A DNA stretch of 64,000 bases from Phycomyces nitens. Lineage: Eukaryota > Mucoromycota > Mucoromycetes > Mucorales > Phycomycetaceae. Positions within the stretch are counted from its first letter, which is position 1. Every line of letters starts with the position of its first letter. A program made the position numbers and the translations under genes. Below, in pieces: positions 41,886-52,909 of the stretch. The stretch is from assembly GCA_022702545.1 (NCBI GenBank), contig JAHRBC010000001.1, positions 9,114,001 to 9,178,000 on the forward strand, written 5' to 3'. The notes beneath the pieces are model-generated. The model was not told the DNA's origin. It searched no databases and saw only the letters and a list, made by a program, of their open reading frames with translations.

Positions 41886-43614
41886 TAAGTTACCCTTGCA
41901 ATTCATTATAGCATAGCATTCAATAAAATTACAATACTTATCGAATAAATCCTATTTAATGACACACTTATTATCATTATATTACTTTGAAATAAAAATC
42001 CTTATTTGATAATACCAAGTATGGTCAGTGCGCCAAATTAGTTTTGTTCGGCGATTATAACATTTAAATCGGCATTAGATGTAAATATATCATTGGTTGT
42101 GATTTTGTATTTCCAACTCAATGTGTCTTGGCAACCGTCCCCGCAAGATTATCATTAGGAATATTTTCTGTGCCAATAAATTAATTCAAATGTGAAATGA
42201 TTATCAGTGAAACACTATTTATTTATTTATTTATCTTTCATCTGCAGATGGTGATCACAATAAAGGAAAGAATGGCCAACAATGGGCAATATCAAAAATA
42301 AAAATAAAATAATTTCAGAATACACAACTCTCGTATTTGTACAAATTATGATGACTTTTGTTGTTATTTTCGAGTACTGAAATCTAGACCACCTTATGCT
42401 GCAAACTAGGAACTGTTGTATTATATTTCCAAAATTGATTTCTAATTACATGGTTACTCAGAAACGATGACTGTCTGATGTATTCTAGACAATCCACGTC
42501 CTTTTTTTTTTTTTGATGATCATGTAAATTTTCCCAGGATCACAGGGGAAGCGTGTCAGTGGAGAATCAAGTTGGCGGGTCTTCACGGAGGGGCTGAGCA
42601 AAGTTCACATTCTTCAATGTAAAGTTTAGTGTTTCTAAACACTTTATTTGTGCCTATTCACTCAAATACATTCAAAAATCCTACAATTCCATCGACAAAA
42701 CCTTTTATTCAAAGCTGCTGTCAAAAGGCTATGAGATTAAAGAATATATAAAAATCAATTATAAAACCTAGGTTATTTAAACCTCTAAAAAAATATAGCA
42801 TATATATTTTTTTAAAATAAAAAAAATAGAATCCAACTTGTTGGCCAGAAACTCGGTCTAATAGGGCGGGATATTTGCTTATCATATCTCGCTGGAATAT
42901 TTTTACCCTATCTTGCAATATTAGGTACCTTTTTTTTATGTCTTGTGTACTGCCCTGTCATTCTAACATTATACTCTTTATGTGCCATTTTTTTATTCTG
43001 TTTTATTTGCCCTGTTTCTTTCTACAGAATCACTATGTGTGTTTATATAAAGAAAAAGAATTCTGCGTGTACAAATTTATATATATATATAAAAAGTGCG
43101 GAAATGGGGTTCAGCTATCAAATTGATTGCCGCCATACAAAAAGTGCAGTTTATCTTTTGTAGGCCTTCAACTCCATTTGTCACTACCATTTGAAAACCA
43201 GTCCATGGCCCAATATGTTTATTTATTATGTTACCGGCGAGACTTCCCTACACGTGATATGCTATCGGATATCAAGGGAAAGTCTAGCAAGGATCTTTTT
43301 GAAGACAACTTCTGGCAGACAATAAAGTAGATGTGAATCTTTAGTAGGAAGAGAACTATCTTTATTGAGTATCGCTATCTGAACTTATTTATAATGGCGA
43401 TCTTTCGCTAAGTCACGTGTCGCTGGCGACAATTATTTTGTTGGATCAAGTACACTCTTTTCGGAAATCATTCGCCAACTTCAGGGAAAAATTAGCTGTC
43501 TTTGAAAAAAGCAATTCGCCAATTTGCTGAAAGATGATTGGCTAATAAAAATAGTCAGAATTAGCCAAGACACTGAACCTTTTTTCCTGTTTTCTTTCAT
43601 CTATTTTATTGGGA
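41886..43614. other. A/T-rich DNA with a possible coding fragment near 43160-43330
   Basis: Mostly A/T-rich with no gene. At 43160-43330, following an acceptor-like tttgtag, there is a plus-strand frame (MAQYVYLLCYRRDFPTRDML... to TAG 43328) that reads like protein; it cannot be joined to a gene and may be a fossil cut by the neighbouring transposon. An ATTT repeat occurs at 42218-42235. Confidence 0.35.
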
Positions 43615-45180
43615 ATGAGTGCTTTTGTGTATGATGATGGATTCGGAAATCTTGTGGGTGAAAATGGAAGTCAATTTGGAAGAATATCCCCTCGATAGCA
43701 TTACCAATTACGATCAATATACGGACCTGAAACCTCCAGAAACACCATTGAAAATGAAGAAAGTAGTGAAAGAAGAATTCCCAATGGAGATGCCTAGAAA
43801 GGGGCGCCGCAGCTACAGGAAGTATACTGATGCAGATAAGGAAGATTTCTTCGAACTAATCTACGAAAAAGGACTAAATATTTCTCAAGCTGCAAAAAAA
43901 TTAGGCATGCCTGTACGCACTGCTCAAGGCTGGTACGATAGAGATCAAAGCGACCCTCAAGATGTGATTCAACGAAATCAAGCAAAAAAAGGACCTGTTG
44001 GAAGGCCACCAAAATTGCATGAAGAGCATAGAAAATATTTGGTTGAACTGATCGACAACAAGCCGGCATTAGTTTTAGACCAAGTTATGGATGATCTAAC
44101 GAAACAGTTTATGGATCTGGAAGTGTCAAAAACTGCATTGTACGATTTTATGAGAAATAAGTGTAGAATCAGTTTGAAGAAAGCTTATTTCCACTCAATT
44201 GATCGAAATTCCCGTGAAAGCCTGGAAAAAAGACACGATTGGGTGATCAGATGGCAACAGACTAACTTGGATTATTTAAACAAATGCATATTTATTGACG
44301 AGGCGGCTTTTCACATAAATATGAAAAGAACTGTAGCTTGGTCGAAGGTAGGTACTCGTGCAGAAGTAGTCTTGCCTAAAACTCGAGCAAAGACAACGAC
44401 AATCCTTGGCGCAATTTGTGCTGCTGGTGTTATTAATGTGAAGGTAAGAAAGCCAAGAGCTTTGGTCCAGAATAAAAAGAGAAAGTCAAGAACCGGTGCA
44501 ATTGCCAGCAAGAATACGAATAGAACTGGTACTGTGATAGGCCACTATTTTAATTTTATATGCGATACGATGGATGTATTGGACAAGCATGAGCAATTCA
44601 AGGGACACTATATTGTAATGGATAATGCGCCTATCCATAAGAATCGTGATATTGAACAAGAGATCAAGAGGCGTGGCTATGGCTATGTGTACCTTCCACC
44701 CTATTCCCCTGAGCTCAATCCCATCGAGCAATTCTGGTCTGTTTGCAAAAGCAAAATGAAACGAGAACAGCTTTTGGAAGAGGAAACGCTGTCCTCAAGA
44801 ATACGTGATGCATGCAACAGCATCCTGCTGAGTGACCTTCAGGGCTTTTGTAGATATTCTATGGCAAGATTCGATGACTGTTTGAACAAGAAAGTTATGT
44901 AATAAAAAACGTGCCTCATCGTTGAGGAGATAGATGGGCAAACCAACATTGAATACATCGAATGCATGTAGATGTAGCGTAACTAAAAAACACTTCTCTT
45001 GGAAAAAAAAAAAAAAAAAAAAAACTATCTTTGAGAGTGCCACTGCTTCACGCCTACGGCATTAGAAAAAGAGAGCAGGAATGTTTTATCATCCTCTTGG
45101 TCAATCATTTTGGTTATCATTTTGGTCAATCATTTTGGCGATCCTATTTTTTATTGTTTTTTATTTGGAGTGATATGGAC
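43380..45180 (+). mobile_element. Tc1/mariner-type DNA transposon, limits approximate
   Basis: A single transposase gene sits in short non-coding flanks. The flanks carry repeated words around GCCAA: ttcgccaac (43470), ttcgccaat (43516), attggctaa and ttagccaag on the left, and a direct-repeat block on the right (tcaatcattttggt twice, then ttggcgatc near 45135). I could not find a clean terminal inverted repeat or a TA target duplication, so the ends given are only the outermost such words. A poly-A run of about 20 lies at 45005-45024. Confidence 0.45.
43631..44902 (+). CDS. Tc1/mariner (IS630 superfamily) transposase, DD34E
   Basis: Cut-and-paste transposase. From ATG 43631 the frame is open for 423 residues with no intron or stop. 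N-terminal helix-turn-helix (NISQAAKKLGMPVRTAQGWY, about residues 84-102) is followed by a GRPPK hinge and a second helical DNA-binding part. The RNase-H-like core has all three acids: Asp223 in FIDEAAFH, Asp331 in VMDNAPIH and Glu366 in PYSPELNPIEQFW, with 34 residues between the last two. This is the IS630-Tc1-mariner signature. The element looks potentially intact at the protein level. A different frame opening at ATG 43615 (MSAFVYDDGFGNLVG..., stop 43698) overlaps the start and may be the original N-terminus put out of frame. Confidence 0.92.
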   Translation: MMMDSEILWVKMEVNLEEYPLDSITNYDQYTDLKPPETPLKMKKVVKEEFPMEMPRKGRRSYRKYTDADKEDFFELIYEKGLNISQAAKKLGMPVRTAQGWYDRDQSDPQDVIQRNQAKKGPVGRPPKLHEEHRKYLVELIDNKPALVLDQVMDDLTKQFMDLEVSKTALYDFMRNKCRISLKKAYFHSIDRNSRESLEKRHDWVIRWQQTNLDYLNKCIFIDEAAFHINMKRTVAWSKVGTRAEVVLPKTRAKTTTILGAICAAGVINVKVRKPRALVQNKKRKSRTGAIASKNTNRTGTVIGHYFNFICDTMDVLDKHEQFKGHYIVMDNAPIHKNRDIEQEIKRRGYGYVYLPPYSPELNPIEQFWSVCKSKMKREQLLEEETLSSRIRDACNSILLSDLQGFCRYSMARFDDCLNKKVM

Positions 45181-45866
45181 TAAGATATATTCCGCTGGTG
45201 ATGGTGATGGTACTTGTTGTGGGTAGAATAAAACTTGGAAAGGTACGAAAGAATTCGTGAGAACTTGTGTAGGGTGTTTATTCAAAAGAAAAAGGTTGTC
45301 TTTCTACACAGAACTAACTACTGATATTTATATGTTTTTCTGATTTATAATTCAGTATATGCTTTGGTAATCTTTATCACGATGAGTCATCTTTCAGGAG
45401 TATTGTCTTTCTGGAAAGATCCAGAGAGACCTATTGATATGATACTTCTCCAGTCAGATCAGCCAGAGAGCTTTGGTAAAGAAGAGCATTTATGCTATTG
45501 GTAATATTTAATATTCTGACCCAGATACTCGGGTAATGTTTCAGAATTATTAATTCGTTGTAGTTGTAGTCTCTCAATCAAGTATTCATATAATAAAAGA
45601 AATATGTAGATGGAATATGATGGTGCCATTAGATAAATATGTGTATATCTGTATATCCCATATTATGGTGATAACGATAGTAATAATAAATACTAATAAT
45701 CAATTATGTGTATGATGATCTGTGTATTGGATAGTCTCATAAAGGCAGATCCGTTTGACTGGAATAGCTGAGGATATTATTTTATCCTTCAGTCTTACTC
45801 TCAGATTCAGCAGTAATCAATACTCATTTACAACAGTACTGATATTAATCCATGAACCATTTAATG
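45181..45866. other. A/T-rich DNA between the transposon and a broken gene
   Basis: No coding frame supported; simple A/T sequence with TAA/ATAA runs near 45680-45700. Confidence 0.45.
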
Positions 45867-47285
45867 CTAATTATGTCGACGTTTGAGATAGCATGATCGC
45901 TTCCGATCTTTCGATACAGAAAATAATTGTTGAAGCACATGCAAGGGTACGGAAGGGTTCTTCCGATCCAAGATCATCTGTGGGTCATTGGAGCGCACAC
46001 ACAGGCGATCAAAGACGTCCATTACAGACAAGATGTTTGATACATCCATGACAAGATGCGATAGACTCTGCAGACTGTCTGGGATCTTGACTTCTGCCAG
46101 TTTTAGTAACGTGTAAACGCCTTCTTCAGGGAGCAACAGAACGTAGAACATCAGAGTCCGGCCCACGATCTGGATACCCAAGACGCCATCCAAACTCTGT
46201 TCATTAAGGGCCTCTTTGGAGAGGACAGCCACTCTAACCAAATCCATGCACACCAGATAATGATCACTGTCTCGAGAAGCTGGTTTTGCTTCACCGTATC
46301 CACAATCGGTATCCCACTTCACACCACATGACTTGGTAATACACAGATCTGGGCGACGGTCGATACAACCATTGTTTTGCTTGGTCTCCATTGTGGTTTC
46401 GTTCGTCCATCTTAGATACACGCCATTGTCAGGGTCTTCAAATAACCCAATCAAGAATGGATCCACGAATCGCATGCACAGTTCAGTCTCATTGACATCT
46501 TCCTCCAGGGGGAACCTTGGTAACCTGGTGACCAACGCGCTCAAAGCCGTCACAAACTTGAATTCGTTCCTTTCCAATGCCAGAGCTTTCATGTTGGTTT
46601 CCGCTTGCACCCTGTTGATAGTGCCCCGGACCAGCTTGTCTAAGATTTTAAGTGTATCACTAACCATGGTCAAAGGCATTGGTGGTGGTTGGATATCATA
46701 TGCCGCTTTGATCGAGCTGATTGCCGCATTCCAGTCTTTGAGATCAAAGAAGGGTTTTACTTCGTCTGGATACTGGTTCGGGGTCAGCAGTAAAATAGAT
46801 GTCGCGCTCAGAATCACATGCACATGGTCTTCGAGAGACACCTTCCACTTGCAATGTTTAAAGAAACTTTGCATTTTGTACAAAGCTTCAGAGATATCAA
46901 AGTTGCCAGCCATCAAATGCTTGTCACGTGGAGGGCAAAAGGAAAAGTCAAGAGTGAGCAGTTCATCGTGAGAACGCTTGACAGAAGTGTCACCCTGCTG
47001 AAGATTGCTAGATTGGCTGGCGGTGTCAATGCTGTAATCGATTATGACGTCGGCATCACTGCCATTATCAGCTATGGAGTTATTGTCGTGATCAATAGGC
47101 ACGTCATTACTGATTATTTCCAAGAGAGTAGGTTCATCTTGCGGTTTTCCATTGGCGGAGGCAGAGACTTCATTGTTGGATTCTTAGGGAGCAGGAACAT
47201 AGTCATGATGGTCCTTGTAGAAATGATCATGGAGAGTGACGAGATCGTCATAGTGAGCGACGCAACAGGGGCAAGCGTAATGCAT
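45867..47285 (-). pseudogene. C2H2 zinc finger plus PD-(D/E)XK-like protein, interrupted by one in-frame stop
   Basis: Not a named family. On the minus strand ATG 47285-47283 opens a frame whose first 33 codons form a classical zinc finger, YACPCCVAHYDDLVTLHDHF... (C-x2-C-x12-H-x4-H, with the aromatic and Leu at standard places). TAA at 47186-47184 follows; the same frame then runs without a break for 438 codons to 45867. Open frame also extends above the ATG to a TAG near 47396. The downstream part has an acidic N-terminus, a helical region, then RRPDLCITK (46362-46336) and GYGEAKPAS (46301-46275), followed by a helix and a hydrophobic strand. RPD...GEAK fits a PD-(D/E)XK nuclease-type core. 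Either a nonsense mutation has split the gene, or translation starts below the stop. A real intron cannot bridge it, as the only GT...AG around the stop is 16 nt. Confidence 0.6.
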
Positions 47286-50200
47286 TTTGACTGACGCATC
47301 CTTGACGCCTTTCTTCAAAAACCAGAACTGTTTATCACTGATCCGTCGTATTGTATCGATTATGCTCTCGATAAGCTTATAAACCGCAGTTAACGGCTAG
47401 TTATTGATAGATTAAATAGGGTGAGAATTCTTATGAATAAATGGTATAGTTGATACGCAATATTATAATGGAAAGAAGACTGTTGTTTATTGATTGTCTT
47501 TGTGGGGGTATTTCACGGGCTACTGGTAATGAGACAAATCGTCTCCTCCTAATCACATGACTGGGGCTTTACCCTCATCACACTGGTATTACAAGGAGAA
47601 ATAAGACTTTCTTTTTTTCAAAAGAGTTACAAAACGTGGATGCGTCATTTCGATTCAAAAAAAAAATATATAGTGTCACATTTTTCATTGTTTGAATGTT
47701 TTAGGTTAGGTAACATTTAATAATTGTCCGGATATTAGTGCATTTATGATTTCTTCTTTACTGGTAGAATAAACAAAGCGATCTTTCCTATCGACGTTTT
47801 ATCTAGGCACTCTCTCTCTTCTTTTCCTTTCTTTGATCGTCTTTATACAGTCGCCTCAATATATGGTCGTAGCTATAAATGTTTATATGCCGCTAGAAAT
47901 ATAAACGATTTGTGTAAATTTTTGGGATTTTAGTACTCAGAATAAACAAAACTATACAACTTTTATTTTTTTATTTGGCCCTCATAAACAACCTGGAAAT
48001 ATTTACGCGACGTATAGATGGTAAATAAACCATGGAATATTTATCAAAATCTATATATATTCTATAGCCATCAAATATTCACTTTGTTTCTTGGTTATAT
48101 CACAAGCCATTAAAAGACAGTGATTTGTTTAAAAGTAATTTTTTTTATTGCCATGGATTCCAAATCGTGAATTATTAATACTTTGCACTTGAGATACGAC
48201 TAGCATGTACCCATGAATTGCTAATAGGTCTAATGTGCGTTTAGGCTTGATTGCTAGATTCGTTAAGCTCAAAAAGTTTCCTTGCTACAAGATACATTCA
48301 TACCGAGCAAAATTGTTGATGTTGGCTTAAAATAACTAAAAATTCCCACGGTTACACACACGTCATAAATAACACTGCTAATAATAATACACTCACTTTT
48401 TCAATATGAAAGGCTCTTTTTTTTTCTTATCAAGATTTTGTAGAGAAATAGACCGAGCTATTGATACTACGATTTGCAGTAGAGATTCCAATTATTTTAT
48501 TTTATTTTTACTTTATACAGACTAGTTGAATTTAATGTAATACTTTTCTCTGCTAATAATCGGCCATTTCTAAAAGCTTCGAAATAGGCAACTCTAAAAT
48601 TATCATTTTCGGCTACAAACGCTTGTGAATTGGAATATCTCTCTAGTATTTTGGTGAACATACCTTGTACAAGAAGCCCTTTGGCATCTTTGTTGCATGA
48701 TATTTGTACATTGCAATTTTTCACAAGAAAGAATGCCTGTATTTTAATTACCAATTGGAGAAATGTAACAAAGATATACAGTCAGAAAATGGTCTATGCA
48801 CAATACCCAAAAGAATAAATCACAGCCGATCCCCGATAGCGGGGTTTAGTTGTATAAAAGAACCGTCAAGGGCGGTTATTTTGGATTCAATTTGAACCAA
48901 GAGGGTTATTGGCATGGAATTCGAAATACTTTATTTAGACAAGGCATCTTGATCAGAAAGCAAAGAATGTAATGGTTTGAGAAAATGTCCGACAAAGTAT
49001 ATAATTAACAATAAGAACAGCCAAAAGGGACAAACATCTCAGCCCATATTCAAGAAATCACAGGATAATTGTCTAATCAAAATTGTATTCAGGACAGGAT
49101 ATATAGCCTATACCTCGGGGCCTTTGCAAAAGTCAGAATAAAAAAAAAGCCACTTTGGAATAAGGATCTTGAATATATGAATGATTGGGAATATTCTTTG
49201 GAAACCTGGCCAAGTAGATAATGGTTGAGATCACTAAAGACATCTGAAATCTTCTTGATAGGTAGATCAAACACAGATTATCAGTAAACACAAGATTATC
49301 AATATATAAACCATTTTGCCTGTGTCTGTTCCATTATAATCTAGAAATTTCCCCAAAAGATCCGTATTCGCCTTCTTTTGTCCCCTTGACACATTTTATC
49401 CCCGTTGTTGGTTTTGGGGGGGAAAGGCTAGAAACCTTTGACAGGATGGTCCCGAGTTTCCTTGATTAATGAGAATATCTTATTCCATTGGTTCTGTTTG
49501 GGTTACATTTAGGCCATACCCAACAATATTATATCATATATATATATATATATATATATGGAAAACCATTTACAAAATCAAATGTGTTTTATTGCCACCA
49601 AATATCGAGTAAAATGTATGGCGAATAAGACGTATCCGGATTTTCTCTGGGGGACTAACTTGGTAGTGCAATACTGCCATACAAAGTCAGATAAAAAGCA
49701 TCTAATCTTCAATCTTTTTGATGTCATCTCCAAGCAAACCAGCTCAACCTGAACGCTTGCTTTATCGTTTTATTTATTATAGCCTATAAATAAGCCAACA
49801 GTGCAACCACAATGAGCTTCTGTAACATCCCTGACTCTCCTAAGCTCACTTTTTACAACTGTCCAGAGAACCTGGGGGTCCAACTTTTTTTTCCACGCCT
49901 AAACACATGCTTTTCACTATTGACTTTATTTTTTGCCACATCCCATCCGTGGAGAGTGGATTTTAAATTAGACTTGGAATGGGGAATATAGGTGTATCAA
50001 ATGTCAATAGGCTTTCTTTCCCTAACGAGCCTTTTTGGTATCCTGTGCTTGCGACTTGGACCTTTGGCTGTCCTGTTCTTTAATAACACGCAATTAATCT
50101 GTAAGAAACAATGTTTATTCCAAAGACTCTTTATCCAAGGGCAAATCGTCTCCCTTGCCAGACTCTATGTAGAAGCTCTCTCTCTCTTTTTTCTTCTTCT

Positions 50201-50430
50201 TAATTCTCGCCATCTCCAGTTATTTGCTCCCTAGGACTCTTGTGCTTTCAACCATGATTTTACACTGTTGGAGCCTCTAAAAATCAGACCTCTTGCTCCA
50301 CATTACATTGATTTCACGAATTCCTAATTTGGAATGCTTTTTTTTCATAAACCGCAAAAGGAATTGTGAGATGGACTCAAAAATCACTCTTGTGCAGAGT
50401 AATCTCTTCATCTTCTCTCTAGTTGCTATA
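47286..50430. other. Gene-poor, transposon-like A/T-rich region
   Basis: 47286-47396 continues the open frame of the broken zinc-finger gene. Beyond it I see no firm gene. A minus-strand frame at 48497-48754 (ILERYSNSQAFVAENDNFRV...) and a 59-codon plus-strand frame from 49812 (MSFCNIPDSPKLTFYNCPEN...) read like protein but lack support. (TA)n lies at 49535-49558. Confidence 0.4.
48822..48884. repeat. Possible terminal piece of a pogo-like transposon
   Basis: The stretch has the near-palindrome ccccgatagcgggg and, 25 bp on, aaccgtcaagggcggtt. Repeated short GC-rich inverted words of this kind are seen in termini of pogo/Tigger-type elements. No partner terminus is visible in the window. Confidence 0.25.
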
Positions 50431-51831
50431 ATGTCGAAATCAACAGCATTCGGAAAACATCTTCGCGCAGACTTTTTCTTGGAAGAAGACTATACTCCAC
50501 TTAACCACGGATCGTACGGGTCCAGTCCCCGATTCCTGCATCCTGTTCTTCATGAATATCAGCTCAGATCAGAACAGCACCCAGACCGCTGGTTACGTCG
50601 TGAGATGTTTCCAGTATTAGACAAGAACAAGGAGATTCTGTCTAGGCTGATCAATTGCGACCCAAAAGATATAGTATTTGTAACCAACGCATCAAATGCT
50701 GTGAATAGTATCATGCGTAGTCTTCCATTTGAAGAAGGAGATAAGATATTATGTGTAAGCGACCGAATGTTTGGCACACATTGAGCTAATCCAGTGTGAT
50801 CTAGTTCAATACGGCATATAATGCAGTTGGAAAAACGATCGACTACATTAGAGATTCACGTAAAGTAGATCTGGTAAAAGTGGAGCTTGCCTATCCACTC
50901 AGTGACGTTCAAGTCGTACAGACTATCAAAGACGTCATTGCCAGACAGTCCAATCCAGAACGCATTCGCCTTTGTGTGATGGATGGCATTAGCTCTGTTC
51001 CTGGTGTAGTTTTCCCTTTTGAACAGGTAGTGAAGCTCATGAAGGAGCGCAGGATCCTATCATTGGTTGATGGTGCCCATTGTATTGGTAATTATCCATT
51101 CGAGATGAGTCCAGGGTTACTTATAGGATTGAACCACAAATAGGCCAAATACCATTGGATATTCGTCGTGCTGATCCCGACTTCTTCCTCAGCAATTGCC
51201 ACAAGTGGTTTTTTGTGCCTAGATCCTGCGCAATATTGTATGTTTCTGAGCGTCTCCAACGACTTGTGCATCCAGTTATCATCAATGCCGATTATCAGGA
51301 CCATAGCGATATTTCTGACACCACTTCTACTTTTCAGCGTGAATTTGGATGGCCTGGAACATGCGATTTTAGTTCATATATGTGCATTGAAAAGGGTAAA
51401 AGAGGGGATATTGAAGCCATTAGAGCGATTGGGTTCTGAAAATGGCCTTTCTAGCTCTTGAATACCGTGCCTCGCTTGGAGGAGAAGAGGCTATAATGAG
51501 CTACTGCAACAATTTGGCCAAACAAGGAGGTGAATTGACAGCCAGAGTTCTTGGCACTTGTGTGATGGAAAATGCAAAAGGATCACTGACAGCAGCCATG
51601 GTCAATGTCAAGCTGCCTCTCCACAACCCACGCCTCGAGGCCACCGAAATCCCAAACTACTTTATCGATAAGCTTATTTACGAACACAAGTGTATGGGAG
51701 CCGTTTATCGGCATAATGGAGATTGGTGGGTACGCTTGAGCGCACAGGTCTATAATGAGCTGGATGAATTTGAAGTGATTGGAAAGGCTCTTTTGAAAGT
51801 ATGCGCATCATTGGAGAAGAACAAGTTGTAA
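50431..51831 (+). CDS. PLP-dependent class V aminotransferase-like protein (Egt2/isopenicillin-N-epimerase type)
   Basis: Predicted pyridoxal-phosphate enzyme. Four exons (50431-50754, 50805-51087, 51144-51395, 51455-51831) join in phase to 411 residues. Motifs: PLNHGSYGSSPRFLHP near the N-terminus; [61 protein letters not shown] (cofactor Asp-x-x-His); and FLSNCHKWFFVPRSCAILYV with the Schiff-base Lys in HKW. This pattern is shared by bacterial isopenicillin-N epimerase-like proteins and fungal Egt2 hercynylcysteine sulfoxide lyase (last step of ergothioneine synthesis); substrate cannot be decided here. The start was set at MSKSTAFGKHLRADFF; an in-frame ATG 60 nt upstream would add a hydrophobic extension and is less likely. 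Confidence 0.85.
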
Positions 51832-52073
51832 AACTTCATTTTTGTTTGGTTAATCTTTAACAGTAAGTAGTTGCTTTTTATTTTATTATTACTTTTAGTA
51901 TAACCGCAATAAGATCAAAACAAACTGTCTATTATGAAGTGTAATTAGTATGGGTAAGGAAGTATCTGTGGCTTTCTATTGGGTAATGAATGATGAGAAT
52001 ATTGTGATGGAAAGAAAGAGCGGTTGGAGCAATCAGTCGAGCATGTCGATTGTTTGGTATTTTGCCTTTTTTT

Positions 52074-52697
52074 TTAGACCTTCTTGACTGCAGTTCCACC
52101 CAGGATTCTAGGAGCATATCGTGCCCAGCCAAGAGCATGGAGCTTGCGTACAACGGCAGGAGTAATTGCTGCAGTAATGGTTAATCGAAGAGGTAAAAAC
52201 AGGGTCTTGTGGATGGTGTATGCCAGCAAGAACACAGATGTAAATGAAGGCCGGTCCTCCTTATCTTCACTATCCACCTGCGATTCTTCCTTGACCTTCT
52301 TGGGTTCCTCTTCAGACACAATGCCAATATAAGCTTTGGCTTTGTTCAGGACGTCTATAGCCCCAGCCTCAACCTGCTTCACTCTATCCAGCCCAGCAAA
52401 TTCGATAGCCACCAGAGCAATACCAAGATCCACACAACCGACACCAAGGTAGACTAGGACACCAGTTGCACCATACTTTCTGGCAAGTTCTCTAAGTTTT
52501 CCACCCTTTGCATTCTTGGCTTGCTCAATGACCTGGGGAGAAGAGGTCATTGCTTCAATTTTTGCTGCCGTGTTGTTTTGTGAGTATTTTCTGATAAAAG
52601 AAGAGGGCCCAAAGGCACCACGAGCGAGAATGCGCGGCTTAATGATAGCCTGACCAAGGCCCTTTGTGGAAAGACGAACGAATGAGCCAAGAGACAT
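52074..52697 (-). CDS. Mitochondrial DUF1279/FAM210-type protein
   Basis: Family of mitochondrial inner-membrane proteins (animal FAM210A/B, yeast Nat2-like) whose exact role is unsettled. One exon of 207 residues from ATG 52697 to TAA 52076-52074. The first 50 residues are basic, Ser/Arg-rich and free of acids (MSLGSFVRLSTKGLGQ...RKYSQ), a typical mitochondrial presequence. DUF1279 follows: KLRELARKYGATGVLVYLGV, a hydrophobic helix with VDLGIALVAIEF, then an acidic linker and the second half SVFLLAYTIHKTLFLPLRLT, ITPAVVRKLHALGW. The open frame extends upstream but without the presequence features, so the internal ATG is preferred. It diverges from the ribose-5-phosphate isomerase gene with 212 bp between starts. 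Confidence 0.85.
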   Translation of the reverse strand: MSLGSFVRLSTKGLGQAIIKPRILARGAFGPSSFIRKYSQNNTAAKIEAMTSSPQVIEQAKNAKGGKLRELARKYGATGVLVYLGVGCVDLGIALVAIEFAGLDRVKQVEAGAIDVLNKAKAYIGIVSEEEPKKVKEESQVDSEDKEDRPSFTSVFLLAYTIHKTLFLPLRLTITAAITPAVVRKLHALGWARYAPRILGGTAVKKV

Positions 52698-52909
52698 GAG
52701 AGCGGAAGAAGAAAGGGTGCTTTTTGGGCGGGATTGTTTTGACACATACTTTATAGAAAGGGGCAAGTGACTGTTATCCTCCGAGCATCTTTCCTTTTCT
52801 TCCCGCAATTGGCGCACGGCTAGGATGTTTGATCTCATCCCGTTCAGGGCACAAAATACCATAAACTTGGGGAACATTCAGTGACCGCTCCTTTTGTTCT
52901 TCCGTTCCG
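52698..52909. promoter_or_regulatory. Compact divergent promoter between DUF1279 gene and rki1
   Basis: Only 212 bp lie between the two divergent start codons, so both promoters must overlap or abut here. No TATA box is obvious. Confidence 0.5.

Noticed and set aside
46333..47294. Plus-strand frames of 158 and 212 codons
   Set aside because: Antisense to the zinc finger/PD-(D/E)XK gene, whose minus-strand frame is longer and carries the recognisable motifs.
49992..50234. 80-codon plus-strand hydrophobic frame upstream of the class V aminotransferase-like gene
   Set aside because: Starts on a non-ATG codon and has a Leu/Phe-rich composition typical of pyrimidine-rich promoter DNA.
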